A stretch of 64,000 nucleotides of DNA from Cellvibrio zantedeschiae (GCF_014652535.1 NZ_BMYZ01000001.1:1178001-1242000), one strand, 5' to 3'; numbered from the stretch's first letter, positions 35,895 through 45,702 are shown. Program-made: numbers and translations. Notes: generated by a model not told the origin, from the sequence alone.

Positions 35895-36758
35895 ATGGCA
35901 CTGTTTCGTTTTACATGGCCGTATTCGATATTGCAGTGTGCCACTGCTATTGCTTTGTGTTTGTTGTTGGCAGCTCAAGCCGGTGCAGATCCCTTGCGCA
36001 TTTCTATTACCGGCAACGTCCATGTCAATAAAACAGAACCTGCTTATTTTTTTGAGCAATTGCTGATTTTAGCCTTGGAAAAAACTCGCCTTACGGATGG
36101 CGATTATGTTTTGCTCCATAATGTTCATAACGGTGGCATAGCGCGCGACCGCGCCATGTTAATTGCGGGTGCAGGTATTGATGTTATGTGGGCCTCCGCA
36201 ACCAAAGAACGTGAATTGCAAATGCGCGTGGTTCCCGTTGATTTGTTGAAAAACCTGAATAATTATCGGGTTTTATTGATTAACAAAGATTCCCAGCAGC
36301 TCTTCGCGAAAGTGAAAACCCTGGATGAGTTAAAAAAATTTAGTGTTGGTTCGGGTGAGCATTGGACTGACGGGAGCATATTTAGGGATAACGGTTTTAA
36401 TGTCGCGGTGACTTCCAGTTATTCCGGCCTGTTTAAAATGCTTGCAGCTCGCCGATTCAACTTTATTTCCCGTGGTTTACACGAAATTGGTTACGATACT
36501 AAAGAATATAAAGACTTGGGATTAATCCAGGAACAAACAATTCTTTTAAAATACGATGTACCGATTCGCTATGCTTTTTTTGTCAACAAAAACAACCTTG
36601 CACTTGGGGATAGGATTGAGCGCGGTTTAAAAATTGCGCAGCAGGATGGTTCTTTTGACCAGTTGTTTTATCAAATGCCCAGCTTTAAAGAGGGCGAAGA
36701 GCTGCTTAAAAGCTCTCGCCGCACATTAATCGAAATTAAAAATACCAAAGCCGAATAA
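35895..36758 (+). CDS. Periplasmic substrate-binding-like protein
   Basis: The 287-residue protein has a signal peptide (about 1-31, ending AAQAGA) and then DPLRISITGN..., a bacterial extracellular solute-binding family 3-like fold without its usual ligand motifs. ALEKTRLTDGDYVLLH, FSVGSGEHWTDGSIFRDNGFNV and FISRGLHEI are visible. No permease or ATPase is nearby, so it may be a stand-alone sensor or accessory protein. It lies between flrC and the fliE promoter on the same strand, but no shared function is evident. Confidence 0.75.
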   Translation: MALFRFTWPYSILQCATAIALCLLLAAQAGADPLRISITGNVHVNKTEPAYFFEQLLILALEKTRLTDGDYVLLHNVHNGGIARDRAMLIAGAGIDVMWASATKERELQMRVVPVDLLKNLNNYRVLLINKDSQQLFAKVKTLDELKKFSVGSGEHWTDGSIFRDNGFNVAVTSSYSGLFKMLAARRFNFISRGLHEIGYDTKEYKDLGLIQEQTILLKYDVPIRYAFFVNKNNLALGDRIERGLKIAQQDGSFDQLFYQMPSFKEGEELLKSSRRTLIEIKNTKAE

Positions 36759-36775
36759 GCTTTCCAGCTTGCCTT

Positions 36776-36967
36776 CTAATTAAAATCAAATTCTGAAATC
36801 TCGCGCTTTAAACGACGCTCTTCCCATTTTATTTCCAGCTTCCTTCTGCATTCCATATTGGCTTTTATCTTGGAGCTTTTACTTTTGGCATTTACCGCCT
36901 GAAGTAAAAAAGCTGCCATCGCTTGTTCTATGACATCTGATTCGTAGTTTTGCATTGATGGGTTCAT
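36776..36967 (-). CDS. Small charged protein, function unknown
   Basis: The 63-residue frame has a strong AGGAGA ribosome site eight bases before ATG 36967, which argues it is real. The product starts MNPSMQNYESDVIEQAMAAF and is helical and highly charged toward the end (CRRKLEIKWEERRLKREISEFDFN). It is transcribed away from fliE, and its upstream region is shared with the fliE sigma-54 promoter. I do not recognise the family. Confidence 0.55.
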   Translation of the reverse strand: MNPSMQNYESDVIEQAMAAFLLQAVNAKSKSSKIKANMECRRKLEIKWEERRLKREISEFDFN

Positions 36968-37116
36968 CGCATCTCTCCTGGCTTAACTGTTCTGTGAGTG
37001 GAGCAGCCTAGAACCTAAGGTAAAAGCGTGACATCTTCGTGAATAAAACAGGTCAATTTGATGACGAATCTGTGTGCTTTTTAAGCGACAGGCGAAGCTT
37101 TGCCATGCGGCAATTT

Positions 37117-37133
37117 TTGGCCTGCTTTGTGCA
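37117..37133 (+). promoter_or_regulatory. Sigma-54 promoter of the fliE operon
   Basis: TTGGCCTGCTTTGTGCA has the essential GG and GC 12 bases apart, with three departures from consensus. It is 94 bases upstream of fliE, in the region where FlrC-dependent promoters are expected. Confidence 0.65.
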
Positions 37134-37226
37134 ATATCCCCTGTAACAATGCAGCGTGCCAAATTATTGTCGTTACGCTGCGATTCTTCGTGAAAGATTT
37201 GCAGGTTAATTTGTAGGAGATTCCCA

Positions 37227-37601
37227 ATGACAGATCGCGTCGATATCAACCGTCTTCTTGGTGAAATGCGCAGCATTAAATCGCAAACACAAGTATTCCA
37301 GCGCCCTCAAGCCGTAAATGGCGACCTAGGTTTGAATCGCGGTTTAACTAATCTACAAGCTGATCCCGCCAATAAAGTGCCAAGCTTTGGCGATCTTATG
37401 ACCAAAGCCATTAACAATGTTAACGATGTGCAGCAAAAATCCAGCGCTATGGCTGAGGCTTATGAAAAAGGTGTCGCGGGTGTAGATATCACCGACGTTA
37501 TGATTGCCTCACAAAAAGCCTCAGTATCGTTCCAAGCCATGGTTCAAGTGCGTAATAAATTGGTTGAAGCCTACAAAGATGTCATGAGTATGCCTATTTA
37601 A
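37227..37601 (+). CDS. fliE: Flagellar hook-basal body protein FliE
   Basis: The 124-residue protein starts behind TAGGAGA. The C-terminal half ([30 protein letters not shown]...[37 protein letters not shown]) is the FliE signature. FliE links the MS ring to the proximal rod in the periplasm. Length is typical. It heads fliEFGHIJ. Confidence 0.95.
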   Translation: MTDRVDINRLLGEMRSIKSQTQVFQRPQAVNGDLGLNRGLTNLQADPANKVPSFGDLMTKAINNVNDVQQKSSAMAEAYEKGVAGVDITDVMIASQKASVSFQAMVQVRNKLVEAYKDVMSMPI

Positions 37602-37660
37602 CGGCGTTTTATTTCCAGCGTTGTCACTCATCAATAAGTAGTTAGTAAAAGGTTTTCGAT

Positions 37661-39358
37661 ATGGCCACCACAGCAGATGCAAATCTCCCAACAAAATCCA
37701 AAGGTCGCGGCGGCGATTTGGCAGAAGGTTTTAGCAGCCTGAATTTATTTCGCCAGATTGGATTAATGATTGCCTTGGCGGCGAGTGTTGCCATAGGTTT
37801 TGCTGTGGTTTTGTGGACGCAAGGCGAAGACTATCGTCCGTTGATGGGCCGCATGGATAATTTGGATGCAGGTAGCGTTGCACAAGTGCTCGAACAAAAT
37901 CGTATTAAATTTAAAATGGATAACAACACAGGTGCGATTCTGGTTGCTGCCGAAGACATCCATGTTGCGCGTATGAAAATTGCGGAAGTTGGCTTACCTG
38001 GCAGTGCAACACCAGGCTTCGAGTTAATGGATAAAGAACAGCCTTTAGGTACCAGTCAATTTGTAGAAAGCACTCGTTATCAACGCAGTATTGAAGGTGA
38101 ATTAGCGCGCACCATTACCAGTATTAGCAGTATTCGCAGCGCGCGCGTGCATTTGGCTTTACCAAAGAAAACTGTGTTTGTGCGCGATGCATCCAAACCT
38201 ACAGCATCCGTTTTTGTAGAAGTTTTTGCAGGCCGCACTGTGGAACCTGCGCAAGTAAAAGCGATTATGAATTTAGTGGCGTCCAGCGTGCCTGATTTAA
38301 AAATGGCGGACGTAACCGTGGTAGATCAACACGGTGACTTGTTGTCTACCGGCGAAGACAGCCAGGATTTAATGCTTGCTACCAAGCAACACGATTATGC
38401 GAAAACTGTTGAAGAGGCCATGATGAAACGCATCAGTGGAATTCTTGAACCTGTTGTCGGCAACGGAAAATTCCGCACCCAAGTAAGTGCCGATATTGAT
38501 TTCACCGCCGTAGAACAAGCGGCAGAAACATTTAATCCAGATCTTCCCGCTGTACGCAGTGAGCAAAAATTAATTGAATCAAAAGCAGGCGGTGCCGACG
38601 CAGCTGGAATTCCCGGCGCGTTAACGAATCAACCTCCAGCCAATGCGCAAGCGCCAGAACAAGCTGCGCCGCAAGAAGGCCAAGCCGCTGCACCTAAACC
38701 AGCAACTAATAACCGCGAACAATCCACCCGTAATTTTGAGCTTGATCGAACTGTCAGTTATACCAAACATCAGCAGGGCACACTCAAACGTCTAACCGTT
38801 GCAGTGGTAGTGGATGATAAAATTATTAAAAATGAAGATGGCACTGAAACACATCAACCATGGTCTGCAAATGAGTTGGAACGCTTGGCTATACTGGTGA
38901 GAGATTCAGTCGGTTTCTCGGCTGTGCGTGGCGACAGTGTTAATGTATTGAATGCGCCTTTCACTGCTGGCGTTGAAGTTCCTGAAACAGAATTACCCTC
39001 CGTACCTTGGTGGGAAAAGTGGTTGATGCCGCATATCAAATCTATTGCCAGCGTTATCATTATTTTGGCGTTGATCTTTGGTTTGCTACGCCCTGTATTT
39101 AAAAGTTTGGCGCGCAACGGTGGCAGCATTGCCGAACAAGAAGAAGCACGTCAGTTAGCGGCGCTAGAAGCAGCGGGCCTTGGCGGAATGGAAGGGGTTT
39201 CTGACGAAACCGTAACCTTGTCCGGTGGCAGTGCACTTTTACTCGGTGGTCCTGAACAAGGCTACGAACAACAGCTTAACGCGATTAAAGGTTTGATCGC
39301 AGATGACCCTGGCCGTGTGGCACAAGTGGTTAAAAAATGGGTCAATCAAGGCGAATAA
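37661..39358 (+). CDS. fliF: Flagellar MS-ring protein FliF
   Basis: The 565-residue protein has an N-terminal membrane segment (about 34-52, GLMIALAASVAIGFAVVLW), the secretin-like ring-building motifs with GFELMDKEQPLGTSQFVE, a low-complexity QAPEQAAPQEGQ stretch near 330, and a C-terminal membrane segment (about 458-478) with a cytoplasmic FliG-binding tail. It forms the MS ring that starts basal-body assembly. Confidence 0.96.
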   Translation: MATTADANLPTKSKGRGGDLAEGFSSLNLFRQIGLMIALAASVAIGFAVVLWTQGEDYRPLMGRMDNLDAGSVAQVLEQNRIKFKMDNNTGAILVAAEDIHVARMKIAEVGLPGSATPGFELMDKEQPLGTSQFVESTRYQRSIEGELARTITSISSIRSARVHLALPKKTVFVRDASKPTASVFVEVFAGRTVEPAQVKAIMNLVASSVPDLKMADVTVVDQHGDLLSTGEDSQDLMLATKQHDYAKTVEEAMMKRISGILEPVVGNGKFRTQVSADIDFTAVEQAAETFNPDLPAVRSEQKLIESKAGGADAAGIPGALTNQPPANAQAPEQAAPQEGQAAAPKPATNNREQSTRNFELDRTVSYTKHQQGTLKRLTVAVVVDDKIIKNEDGTETHQPWSANELERLAILVRDSVGFSAVRGDSVNVLNAPFTAGVEVPETELPSVPWWEKWLMPHIKSIASVIIILALIFGLLRPVFKSLARNGGSIAEQEEARQLAALEAAGLGGMEGVSDETVTLSGGSALLLGGPEQGYEQQLNAIKGLIADDPGRVAQVVKKWVNQGE

Positions 39359-39393
39359 ACCAAGCGAAGCTAATGGTAGGGTGAATAAAGGCT

Positions 39394-40425
39394 ATGGCTA
39401 ATACTCCAGAAAAAGCCGGTGAAAAAACCAAAACAAAACTGCGCCCCGTAGATCAGGCCGCTATTTTGCTCATGTCGTTGGGTGAGCAAGACGCCGCTGA
39501 AATTTTGAAACATATGGGTCCGAAAGAAGTGCAGCGCATAGGCGCCGCCATGACCCAATTGAACAACGTGCAACAAACCGATGTCCAAGCGGTAATGGGC
39601 AACTTCCTTGAAGAAGTGCGCACCTTGACCGGTTTAGGTGTTGGCGCCGACGGTTACATTCGCAAAATGTTGGTGACCGCATTGGGCGAAGATAAAGCCA
39701 ACGGTCTTATTGATCGTATTTTGCTGGGGGGTAATACCACCGGTTTGGATACGCTTAAATGGATGGATGCACGTTCCGTTGCCGATATCATTCGTAACGA
39801 ACACCCGCAGATCCAAGCCATCGTAATTGCTTATTTGGACGCAGATCAGTCTGCCGAAATTTTGACGTATTTTCCGGAAAAAGTTCGTCTCGATATTATG
39901 ATGCGCGTTGCATCACTCGACACAGTTCAACCCAGCGCCTTGCAAGAATTAAATGATATTTTGGAAAAACAATTCTCCGGTAATGCTGCATCGCAAACCA
40001 AAGCCATGGGCGGTTATAAAGTGGCTGCGGAAATTATGAACAATTTGGACGGCTCAATCGAAGCAGATTTGATGGACTCCATCAAAGAAGTGGACGAAGA
40101 CATGGGCAACCAGATTCAAGACCTTATGTTCGTGTTCGAAAACCTCAAAGACGTGGAAGATCGTGGCATTCAAGCATTGTTGCGCGAAGTTTCTTCCGAG
40201 GTTCTTATTGTTGCGCTTAAAGGTGCGGACGACGAGCTCAAAGAAAAAATCTTCAAAAATATGTCCAAACGTGCAGCAGAACTTTTGCGCGACGATTTGG
40301 AAACCAAACCACCAATGCGTTTGGCCGACGTAGAAGCCGCGCAAAAAGAAATTCTTACTACTGCACGCCGCATGGCCGATTCTGGCGAAATTATGTTGGG
40401 CGGCGGTGGCGAGGCAATGGTTTAA
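39394..40425 (+). CDS. fliG: Flagellar motor switch protein FliG
   Basis: The 343-residue protein has the three FliG armadillo-like domains: N-terminal QAAILLMSLGEQDAAEILKHMGPKEVQ, middle domain with the EHPQ motif (NEHPQIQAIVIAYLD), and the C-terminal torque domain with charged KGADDELKEKIFKNMSKRAAELLRDDLE. FliG connects the MS ring to stator MotA and to FliM. Confidence 0.96.
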   Translation: MANTPEKAGEKTKTKLRPVDQAAILLMSLGEQDAAEILKHMGPKEVQRIGAAMTQLNNVQQTDVQAVMGNFLEEVRTLTGLGVGADGYIRKMLVTALGEDKANGLIDRILLGGNTTGLDTLKWMDARSVADIIRNEHPQIQAIVIAYLDADQSAEILTYFPEKVRLDIMMRVASLDTVQPSALQELNDILEKQFSGNAASQTKAMGGYKVAAEIMNNLDGSIEADLMDSIKEVDEDMGNQIQDLMFVFENLKDVEDRGIQALLREVSSEVLIVALKGADDELKEKIFKNMSKRAAELLRDDLETKPPMRLADVEAAQKEILTTARRMADSGEIMLGGGGEAMV

Positions 40426-40527
40426 TTTCCGTCAGTTGTCGCTCGTTTGGGTTCATGCGGAAAACTAATTCCTAATTTATTGTTGTACAGGCCTGCGCAC
40501 TAGTTCGCGGCTTAATTGGAAAAGAAT

Positions 40528-41322
40528 ATGACATCCAAATCCATGCCTGGTCGCATTGCATCCGAAAACTTGGGTGAAGTTACATCCTGGATGCTGCCAC
40601 CTGTCGATGACACCGGAAAGGTGTTATCCAGCGCCGAAAAAGAAGCGCGCATGCGCCGTGAAAAATTGCTGCAACAAGGCAAAGAAAAAATCGAAACAGT
40701 TGAAATTCCTGCGCAACAAAAAACCGGCATGACCGCACAAGAAATGCAGGAAATTTTTGACGCCGCCGAAAAAGATGGCTTTGCCCAAGGCCATGCCGAA
40801 GGTTTAGAAAAAGGTAGAAGCGACGGATACGAAGCCGGGCGTCAGCAAGGTTTAATGGAAATGCGCGCGCAGTTAACCTTGGAGCAACAGCGCTTTCAAA
40901 GCATTGCCAACTCTTTACTGAATCCGCTGACTGCACAAGATAACGACATCGAAAATATGTTGCTTGATGTAATTTGTTCGCTCACGCAAAGCGTTATTCA
41001 ACGCGAATTAGTTACAGATTCTTCGCATATTTTGGAGCTGGTAAAAACAGCTGTTGAAGCGCTTCCTGTCGGCAGTAAAAATATTCGCATTAGTTTAAAT
41101 CCCGACGATTTGGCTGTGGTGGAAACTTATGCTGCAGATCAACAACTGGATTGGAAATTTTTTGGTGACATACAATTGCAACCTGGCGGCTGCAGAGTAG
41201 AAACCCCTGAAAGCCGCGTGGATTTTTCAGTATCGCAACGTTTGCAAACTGTACTTGAGCAATTTTTAACGGGGCAATTGGCGCAGTTAGATGGTGCAGA
41301 TGATTCGTCGCAAGTTGAATAA
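40528..41322 (+). CDS. fliH: Flagellar export ATPase regulator FliH
   Basis: From ATG 40528 the protein is 264 residues; the frame opens at TTG 40516 but GGAAAAG precedes the ATG. It has GxxxG repeats (GFAQGHAEGLEKGRSDGYEAG) before the coiled coil and a C-terminal domain with ISLNPDDLAVVE and GGCRVETPESRVDFSVSQRL. FliH binds FliI and tethers it to the export gate. The stop is 56 bases before a dispersed repeat. Confidence 0.93.
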   Translation: MTSKSMPGRIASENLGEVTSWMLPPVDDTGKVLSSAEKEARMRREKLLQQGKEKIETVEIPAQQKTGMTAQEMQEIFDAAEKDGFAQGHAEGLEKGRSDGYEAGRQQGLMEMRAQLTLEQQRFQSIANSLLNPLTAQDNDIENMLLDVICSLTQSVIQRELVTDSSHILELVKTAVEALPVGSKNIRISLNPDDLAVVETYAADQQLDWKFFGDIQLQPGGCRVETPESRVDFSVSQRLQTVLEQFLTGQLAQLDGADDSSQVE

Positions 41323-41378
41323 AATCTTTCGAGTACTTTGCGCTCAGGATGATTGGAACAGAAGATTTGATTTTAATA

Positions 41379-41471
41379 GGGAGTCGTCATCCTCGCGTAG
41401 CGGGGATCCAGCTCTTAGGCAGTAACTCAAATTAAAAGCTGGATCCTCGCTACGCGAGGATGACGACTCCC
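41379..41471. repeat. Dispersed palindromic repeat, copy 2 (inside the flagellar operon)
   Basis: Arms 41379-41413 and 41437-41471 are inverted copies with one mismatch in 35. The outer 30 bases match copy 1 at 22066-22174 closely, while the short loop differs. The left flank TTTTAATAG is also shared with copy 1. It lies between fliH and fliI, and a spurious upstream ATG for fliI (41460) falls within it. Confidence 0.9.
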
Positions 41472-41489
41472 CGTAAAGACGGTTTACCT

Positions 41490-42869
41490 ATGTCAGAACG
41501 CCAATCCATCACTTCTCGTCTACAACACTACGCGCCGCGCCGTTTGGTAAACAATGAGCCTGTGGCCGAAGGTCGTATTACTCGCTCGGTTGGTTTAACC
41601 CTGGAAGCGGTTGGCTTAAAAGTGTCTGTAGGCAAACAGTGCGAAGTGATCAATAGCGATGGCCGTAGTATAGAGGCAGAAGTTGTTGGCTTTGCTGGCG
41701 ACCGCGTATTTTTAATGCCTATCAAGCGCGTTGAAGGTTTGCAGCCCGGCGCACGTGTTATTCCCGTTTCTGCCCAGCAAGGTATGCGCATTGGTTTGCA
41801 AACCCTAGGGCGTGTTGTGAACGGTATTGGCCAGCCTTTGGATAATAAAGGCCCCTTGGTTGGCGATGAATTTCTGGATTTCGCTCCGCAGGAAATTAAC
41901 CCACTGCAACGTCACCCCATTAGCGAAACACTCGACGTAGGAGTGCGAGCGATCAATGCGCTAATCACCGTCGGCCGCGGTCAGCGTTTGGGTTTAATGG
42001 CCGGTTCCGGCGTAGGTAAAAGCGTGCTCATGGGCATGATGACCAAGTTTACGACGGCGGACATAGTGGTCGTGGGGTTGATTGGTGAGCGTGGTCGTGA
42101 AGTTAAAGAGTTTATTGATCATATTCTGGGTGAAGAAGGTATACGGCGCGCGGTAGTAGTGGCTTCGCCAGCGGATGACGCTCCATTAATGCGCCTGCGC
42201 GCCTCGCAACTATCAAGCCGCATTGCCGAATATTATCGTGACAAGGGTTTAAACGTGCTCTTGTTGATGGATTCGCTAACCCGTTATGCGCAAGCGCAGC
42301 GGGAAATCGCCTTGGCCATTGGCGAGCCGCCAGCAACCAAGGGTTATCCGCCTTCGGTATTTGCTAAAATACCCCAATTGGTTGAGCGCGCCGGTAACGC
42401 GGACAAAGGGCAGGGCTCGATTACTGCGTTTTATACCGTATTAACCGAAGGTGACGACTTGCAAGACCCCATTGCGGATTCGGCGCGTGCGATTCTGGAT
42501 GGTCATGTGGTTTTATCGCGCCGCCTGGCAGAGGAGGGTATTTACCCCGCGATTGATGTAGAGGCTTCCATCAGCCGTGCTATGCAAAACATCGTACCTG
42601 AAGATCATCTCAAACAAATGCAACGCTTCAAACAGTTGCTCTCTCGCTATCAACAAAACCGGGATTTGATTTCAATTGGCGCATATAGTCCCGGCGCAGA
42701 CGCCGAGACTGATGCGGCCATTGAGCGCTTCCCTCATTTACGTGCTTTTATCCAGCAGGGCATCAATCAGCGTGTGCTCATGCCTGAATCTATCGCCAAT
42801 CTCCAATCCGTTATTCGCACCCAGGCAACCAAGGGAAGTGGTCCCTTGGCGTCCCAGCATCAACGTTAG
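41490..42869 (+). CDS. fliI: Flagellar export ATPase FliI
   Basis: From ATG 41490 the protein is 459 residues. An F1-type ATPase: Walker A GSGVGKS, Walker [13 protein letters not shown], and the [20 protein letters not shown] block. FliI energises flagellar type III export together with FliH and FliJ. The upstream ATG 41460 would add ten residues encoded by the dispersed repeat and has no ribosome site. Confidence 0.95.
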   Translation: MSERQSITSRLQHYAPRRLVNNEPVAEGRITRSVGLTLEAVGLKVSVGKQCEVINSDGRSIEAEVVGFAGDRVFLMPIKRVEGLQPGARVIPVSAQQGMRIGLQTLGRVVNGIGQPLDNKGPLVGDEFLDFAPQEINPLQRHPISETLDVGVRAINALITVGRGQRLGLMAGSGVGKSVLMGMMTKFTTADIVVVGLIGERGREVKEFIDHILGEEGIRRAVVVASPADDAPLMRLRASQLSSRIAEYYRDKGLNVLLLMDSLTRYAQAQREIALAIGEPPATKGYPPSVFAKIPQLVERAGNADKGQGSITAFYTVLTEGDDLQDPIADSARAILDGHVVLSRRLAEEGIYPAIDVEASISRAMQNIVPEDHLKQMQRFKQLLSRYQQNRDLISIGAYSPGADAETDAAIERFPHLRAFIQQGINQRVLMPESIANLQSVIRTQATKGSGPLASQHQR

Positions 42870-42882
42870 GTTGAAATAGCTT

Positions 42883-43335
42883 ATGGCTGAATCCCGCGCC
42901 AAGCGTATGCAAGTGGTACTGACTTTGGCCGAGCGGGCAGAAGAACAGGCCGGCCAACAACTCAGTCAATGCCAAGCGCAGGTCGATGCAGAAACTGAGC
43001 AATTGCGTCAGTTAGATGAATACGCCGCCCAATATTTAACAATCTATACCGAGCGCAAAACCGCCGTCAGGCCGCAGGAGCTGATTGCTTACAGCGGTTT
43101 TATCCAGCGTTTGGGTGATGCGCGTAAAGAACAGGAAGGGCGCCTGAAACGAATCGAAGCGCAGATGGAGCGCTTACGTCAGGCTTGGCGAATAGCGCAT
43201 CAAAAATGCGAGTCTATTAAAGAGCTTATTACACGGTTAAAACAGGAAGAAAATGCACTGCTCGACAAGCGCCTGCAAAAGGAATTGGATGAGCTGGTGG
43301 GGCAGGCTTACATCCGGCGTGAAAACATAGATTGA
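42883..43335 (+). CDS. fliJ: Flagellar export chaperone/stalk protein FliJ
   Basis: The 150-residue protein is almost entirely coiled coil (AKRMQVVLTLAERAEEQAGQQLSQ...LKQEENALLDKRLQKELDELVGQ), as expected for FliJ, which sits in the FliI hexamer like the gamma subunit of F1. It starts 13 bases after fliI. A weak hairpin follows. Confidence 0.92.
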   Translation: MAESRAKRMQVVLTLAERAEEQAGQQLSQCQAQVDAETEQLRQLDEYAAQYLTIYTERKTAVRPQELIAYSGFIQRLGDARKEQEGRLKRIEAQMERLRQAWRIAHQKCESIKELITRLKQEENALLDKRLQKELDELVGQAYIRRENID

Positions 43336-43359
43336 CGAAAAAATAAGCACAAGTTTTTT

Positions 43360-43380
43360 GCCCTGAAATAGGGCGGTTTT
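43360..43380 (+). terminator. Weak terminator after fliJ
   Basis: GCCCT/AGGGC with a five-base loop is followed by GGTTTTTGG. The stem is short, so partial read-through into the hsbA-like gene is likely. Confidence 0.4.
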
Positions 43381-43526
43381 TGGTTGGCACTTTTTAACGA
43401 ATTTGCCTTGGTCGAGCTATACAAAAGGTATTTATCGACTAGGCTTAGGATGGAAATACTTAGTGTAATCACCTCCCAAAGGCTTTAGGGGTAAGGGGGT
43501 TATCGTGGTACTAAGCTAACAAGATG

Positions 43527-43543
43527 CAAATAATGATTATTTG
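43527..43543. promoter_or_regulatory. Perfect AT-rich palindrome upstream of hsbA-like gene
   Basis: CAAATAATGATTATTTG is a perfect 17-base palindrome centred 31 bases before the start codon. Its core AATAATnATTATT resembles a Fur 7-1-7 half-site pair (11 of 14 positions), but Fur control of this phosphorelay is only a suggestion. Confidence 0.35.
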
Positions 43544-43565
43544 AATAATGTGATAGAGGTAATTT

Positions 43566-43871
43566 ATGGCGATCACGTCTACCGTTTCTGCAGATGGTTC
43601 TCAAGTAACTATCTACATTCAGGGGCGTTTTGATTTCAGTTCACACCAGGATTTTCGCAATGCTTATGAGAAGCTTGCCAAAACTCCAAGCCGGTTTCGG
43701 GTGGATTTACAAGGTACCTCTTATTTGGACAGTTCTGCTCTGGGGATGTTATTGCTGCTGCGCGATCATGCGGGCGGCGAGCGGGCAGAAATTGAAATTG
43801 TGAATTGCTCGCAAGATGTTAAAAAGATTTTGCTCATCTCTAACTTCGAGCAATTGTTTTCTATTCAATAA
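43566..43871 (+). CDS. hsbA: STAS anti-sigma-factor antagonist, HsbA-like
   Basis: The 101-residue protein is a single STAS domain; the phosphorylated serine is expected in DLQGTSYLDSSALGMLL. In Pseudomonas aeruginosa HsbA is phosphorylated and dephosphorylated by HsbR, and partners with FlgM and with a diguanylate cyclase to switch between motility and biofilm growth. The same three-gene order (HsbA, HsbR, HptB) is present here, inside the flagellar cluster, so the assignment rests on both domain and context. Confidence 0.8.
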   Translation: MAITSTVSADGSQVTIYIQGRFDFSSHQDFRNAYEKLAKTPSRFRVDLQGTSYLDSSALGMLLLLRDHAGGERAEIEIVNCSQDVKKILLISNFEQLFSIQ

Positions 43872-43951
43872 TCACAAAGAACTCGTGTATTAAAGTTCTT
43901 TCAAATCCAGGTTATGGTTTCCATAACCGATGGTGAATGGAAGCGGTTGCT

Positions 43952-45658
43952 ATGAATGAAGTCCGCAATTTAAAAATTCTCGTAGCTGATGATACCGATT
44001 CTGATCGTCTTATTTTAGAGACGATTGTGCGCAAAGAGGGGCATCAGGTTTTTTCCGCAAAAAACGGTTTGGAAGCCGTTAATATTTTTCAGCAAGAACA
44101 TCCCGATATTGTATTGCTAGATGCACTTATGCCGGAGCTGGATGGCTTTGATGCTGCTCGCCAAATTAAACATTTGGCGGGTGATGAATTAGTGCCCATT
44201 ATTTTCCTCACGTCCCTGCAAGATACAGAATCGCTGGTTCATTGTTTGGACGCCGGTGGCGATGATTTTTTATCCAAGCCATACAACCGCGTTATTCTAA
44301 AAGCCAAAATTAAATCGTTTAATCGCATGCGCGGTTTGCATAACACCATGATTGAACAGCGTGATCAGTTGTCACAACATCACCAGCGCTTATTGCAAGA
44401 GCAAACTGTCGCCAAACAAGTGTTTGATAACGTCGCCCACAACGGTTGTTTAAACGCGAGTAATGTTCGTTATTTTCTATCATCACTCGCTGTGTTTAAT
44501 GGTGACGTGGTGGTGGCAGGTATGCGACCTAATGGCAATATGATGGTATTGCTCGGCGATTTCACCGGTCACGGCTTGCCCGCAGCAATTGGCGCTATGC
44601 CTTTGGCATCTACTTTTTATGGCATGGTGCACAAAGGCTTTTCCATGTCCGATGTGCTGCGCGAAATTAATAAAAAATTAAAATCGATTTTGCCAATCGG
44701 ATTATTTTGTTGCGCAACAATGATTGATTTTAATTTTCGTCGCAAGCGTATAAAAGTATGGAACGGTGGTTTACCAGCGGGAATGATTTATCGCCAAGAT
44801 GGTACTGTTATTCCCATGCGGTCCTCTCATTTGCCGCTTGGAGTTTTGCCAGAAAAAAGTTTTAAGGATGATGCGCAATTCTACGACCTCGATATTGGCG
44901 ATAGAGTTTTTATGTGGTCAGATGGGATTCATGAAGCACGCAATTCAGACGGCGAAATGTTTGGTGAAGAGCGCCTGTTACAATTGTTTGAAGAAAATGA
45001 TTGTAGCCAATCTGCATTTGATGAAATTTTGTTGGGCGTTAAAAATTTTATTGGTTCCGGCGAGCAAGACGACGATTTATCCATGATCGAAATTTGTATG
45101 CAAGCACCGGAAAATGTTAGTCATCCCAATTACAACTTCAATCAGTCGCAACAAATGGCGCAAGTTGAGTGGGAGTTGCGATTTGAAGTTAAACCAACCA
45201 GTTTTAAATCATTCGACCCTTTACCTTTTTTGCTGAATATTCTGACAGAAGAACCAGACCTGCGCGGCTTTAGTGGCAGCCTATACACTATTTTGGCAGA
45301 GCTTTATTCCAATGCACTTGAGCATGGTGTACTTGGGTTAAGTGGCGACATTAAAAAAACACCTGAAGGTTTTACTGAGTATTACACCCAGCGTGAAAAA
45401 CTGTTAAATGAAATTACTACCGGATTTGTTCATATTTATTTTGCGTATTCATCCAACATTGAAGGAGGCTCATTAACGCTGCGTGTTGAAGACAGTGGTG
45501 AAGGTTTTGATTATAGTGCACGACAAGGTAAGGAGTTATTGGTAACCGGCTATAGTGGGCGTGGTATAGGCATAGTGGAAAAGCTCTGTAAAACGGTGCG
45601 TTATTATGGTTCTGGTAACATGGTTGAAGTGGTGTTCGAATGGGTTAATAATGACTAG
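43952..45658 (+). CDS. hsbR: Response regulator with PP2C phosphatase and HATPase domains, HsbR-like
   Basis: From ATG 43952 the protein is 568 residues: an N-terminal receiver (ILVADDTDSDR, phospho-Asp in LLDALMPELDG, K in LSKPYN), a SpoIIE-type PP2C phosphatase (GDFTGHGLPAAIGAMP, VFMWSDGIHEARN) and a C-terminal serine kinase-like ATPase (LYSNALEHGVLGL, GRGIGIVEKL). The layout and length fit P. aeruginosa HsbR, which both phosphorylates and dephosphorylates HsbA depending on HptB. An upstream ATG at 43937 lacks a ribosome site. Confidence 0.85.
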   Translation: MNEVRNLKILVADDTDSDRLILETIVRKEGHQVFSAKNGLEAVNIFQQEHPDIVLLDALMPELDGFDAARQIKHLAGDELVPIIFLTSLQDTESLVHCLDAGGDDFLSKPYNRVILKAKIKSFNRMRGLHNTMIEQRDQLSQHHQRLLQEQTVAKQVFDNVAHNGCLNASNVRYFLSSLAVFNGDVVVAGMRPNGNMMVLLGDFTGHGLPAAIGAMPLASTFYGMVHKGFSMSDVLREINKKLKSILPIGLFCCATMIDFNFRRKRIKVWNGGLPAGMIYRQDGTVIPMRSSHLPLGVLPEKSFKDDAQFYDLDIGDRVFMWSDGIHEARNSDGEMFGEERLLQLFEENDCSQSAFDEILLGVKNFIGSGEQDDDLSMIEICMQAPENVSHPNYNFNQSQQMAQVEWELRFEVKPTSFKSFDPLPFLLNILTEEPDLRGFSGSLYTILAELYSNALEHGVLGLSGDIKKTPEGFTEYYTQREKLLNEITTGFVHIYFAYSSNIEGGSLTLRVEDSGEGFDYSARQGKELLVTGYSGRGIGIVEKLCKTVRYYGSGNMVEVVFEWVNND

Positions 45659-45702
45659 CCTGTTGATCATCCTGTGAATGAATTGCGTGCCTGGATTAGC
45701 TT

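Noticed and set aside
37763-40373. Multiple minus-strand frames within fliF and fliG
   Set aside because: Antisense shadows of well-supported flagellar genes, without ribosome sites or recognisable domains.
41460-41489. Ten-residue extension of FliI
   Set aside because: The ATG at 41460 lies in the dispersed repeat and encodes the same peptide as copy 1 by sequence identity, not by function.
43381-43410. Sigma-54 promoter before the hsbA-like gene (TTGGCAC at 43384)
   Set aside because: The GC dinucleotide is not present 12 bases downstream of the GG, so the -12 element is missing.
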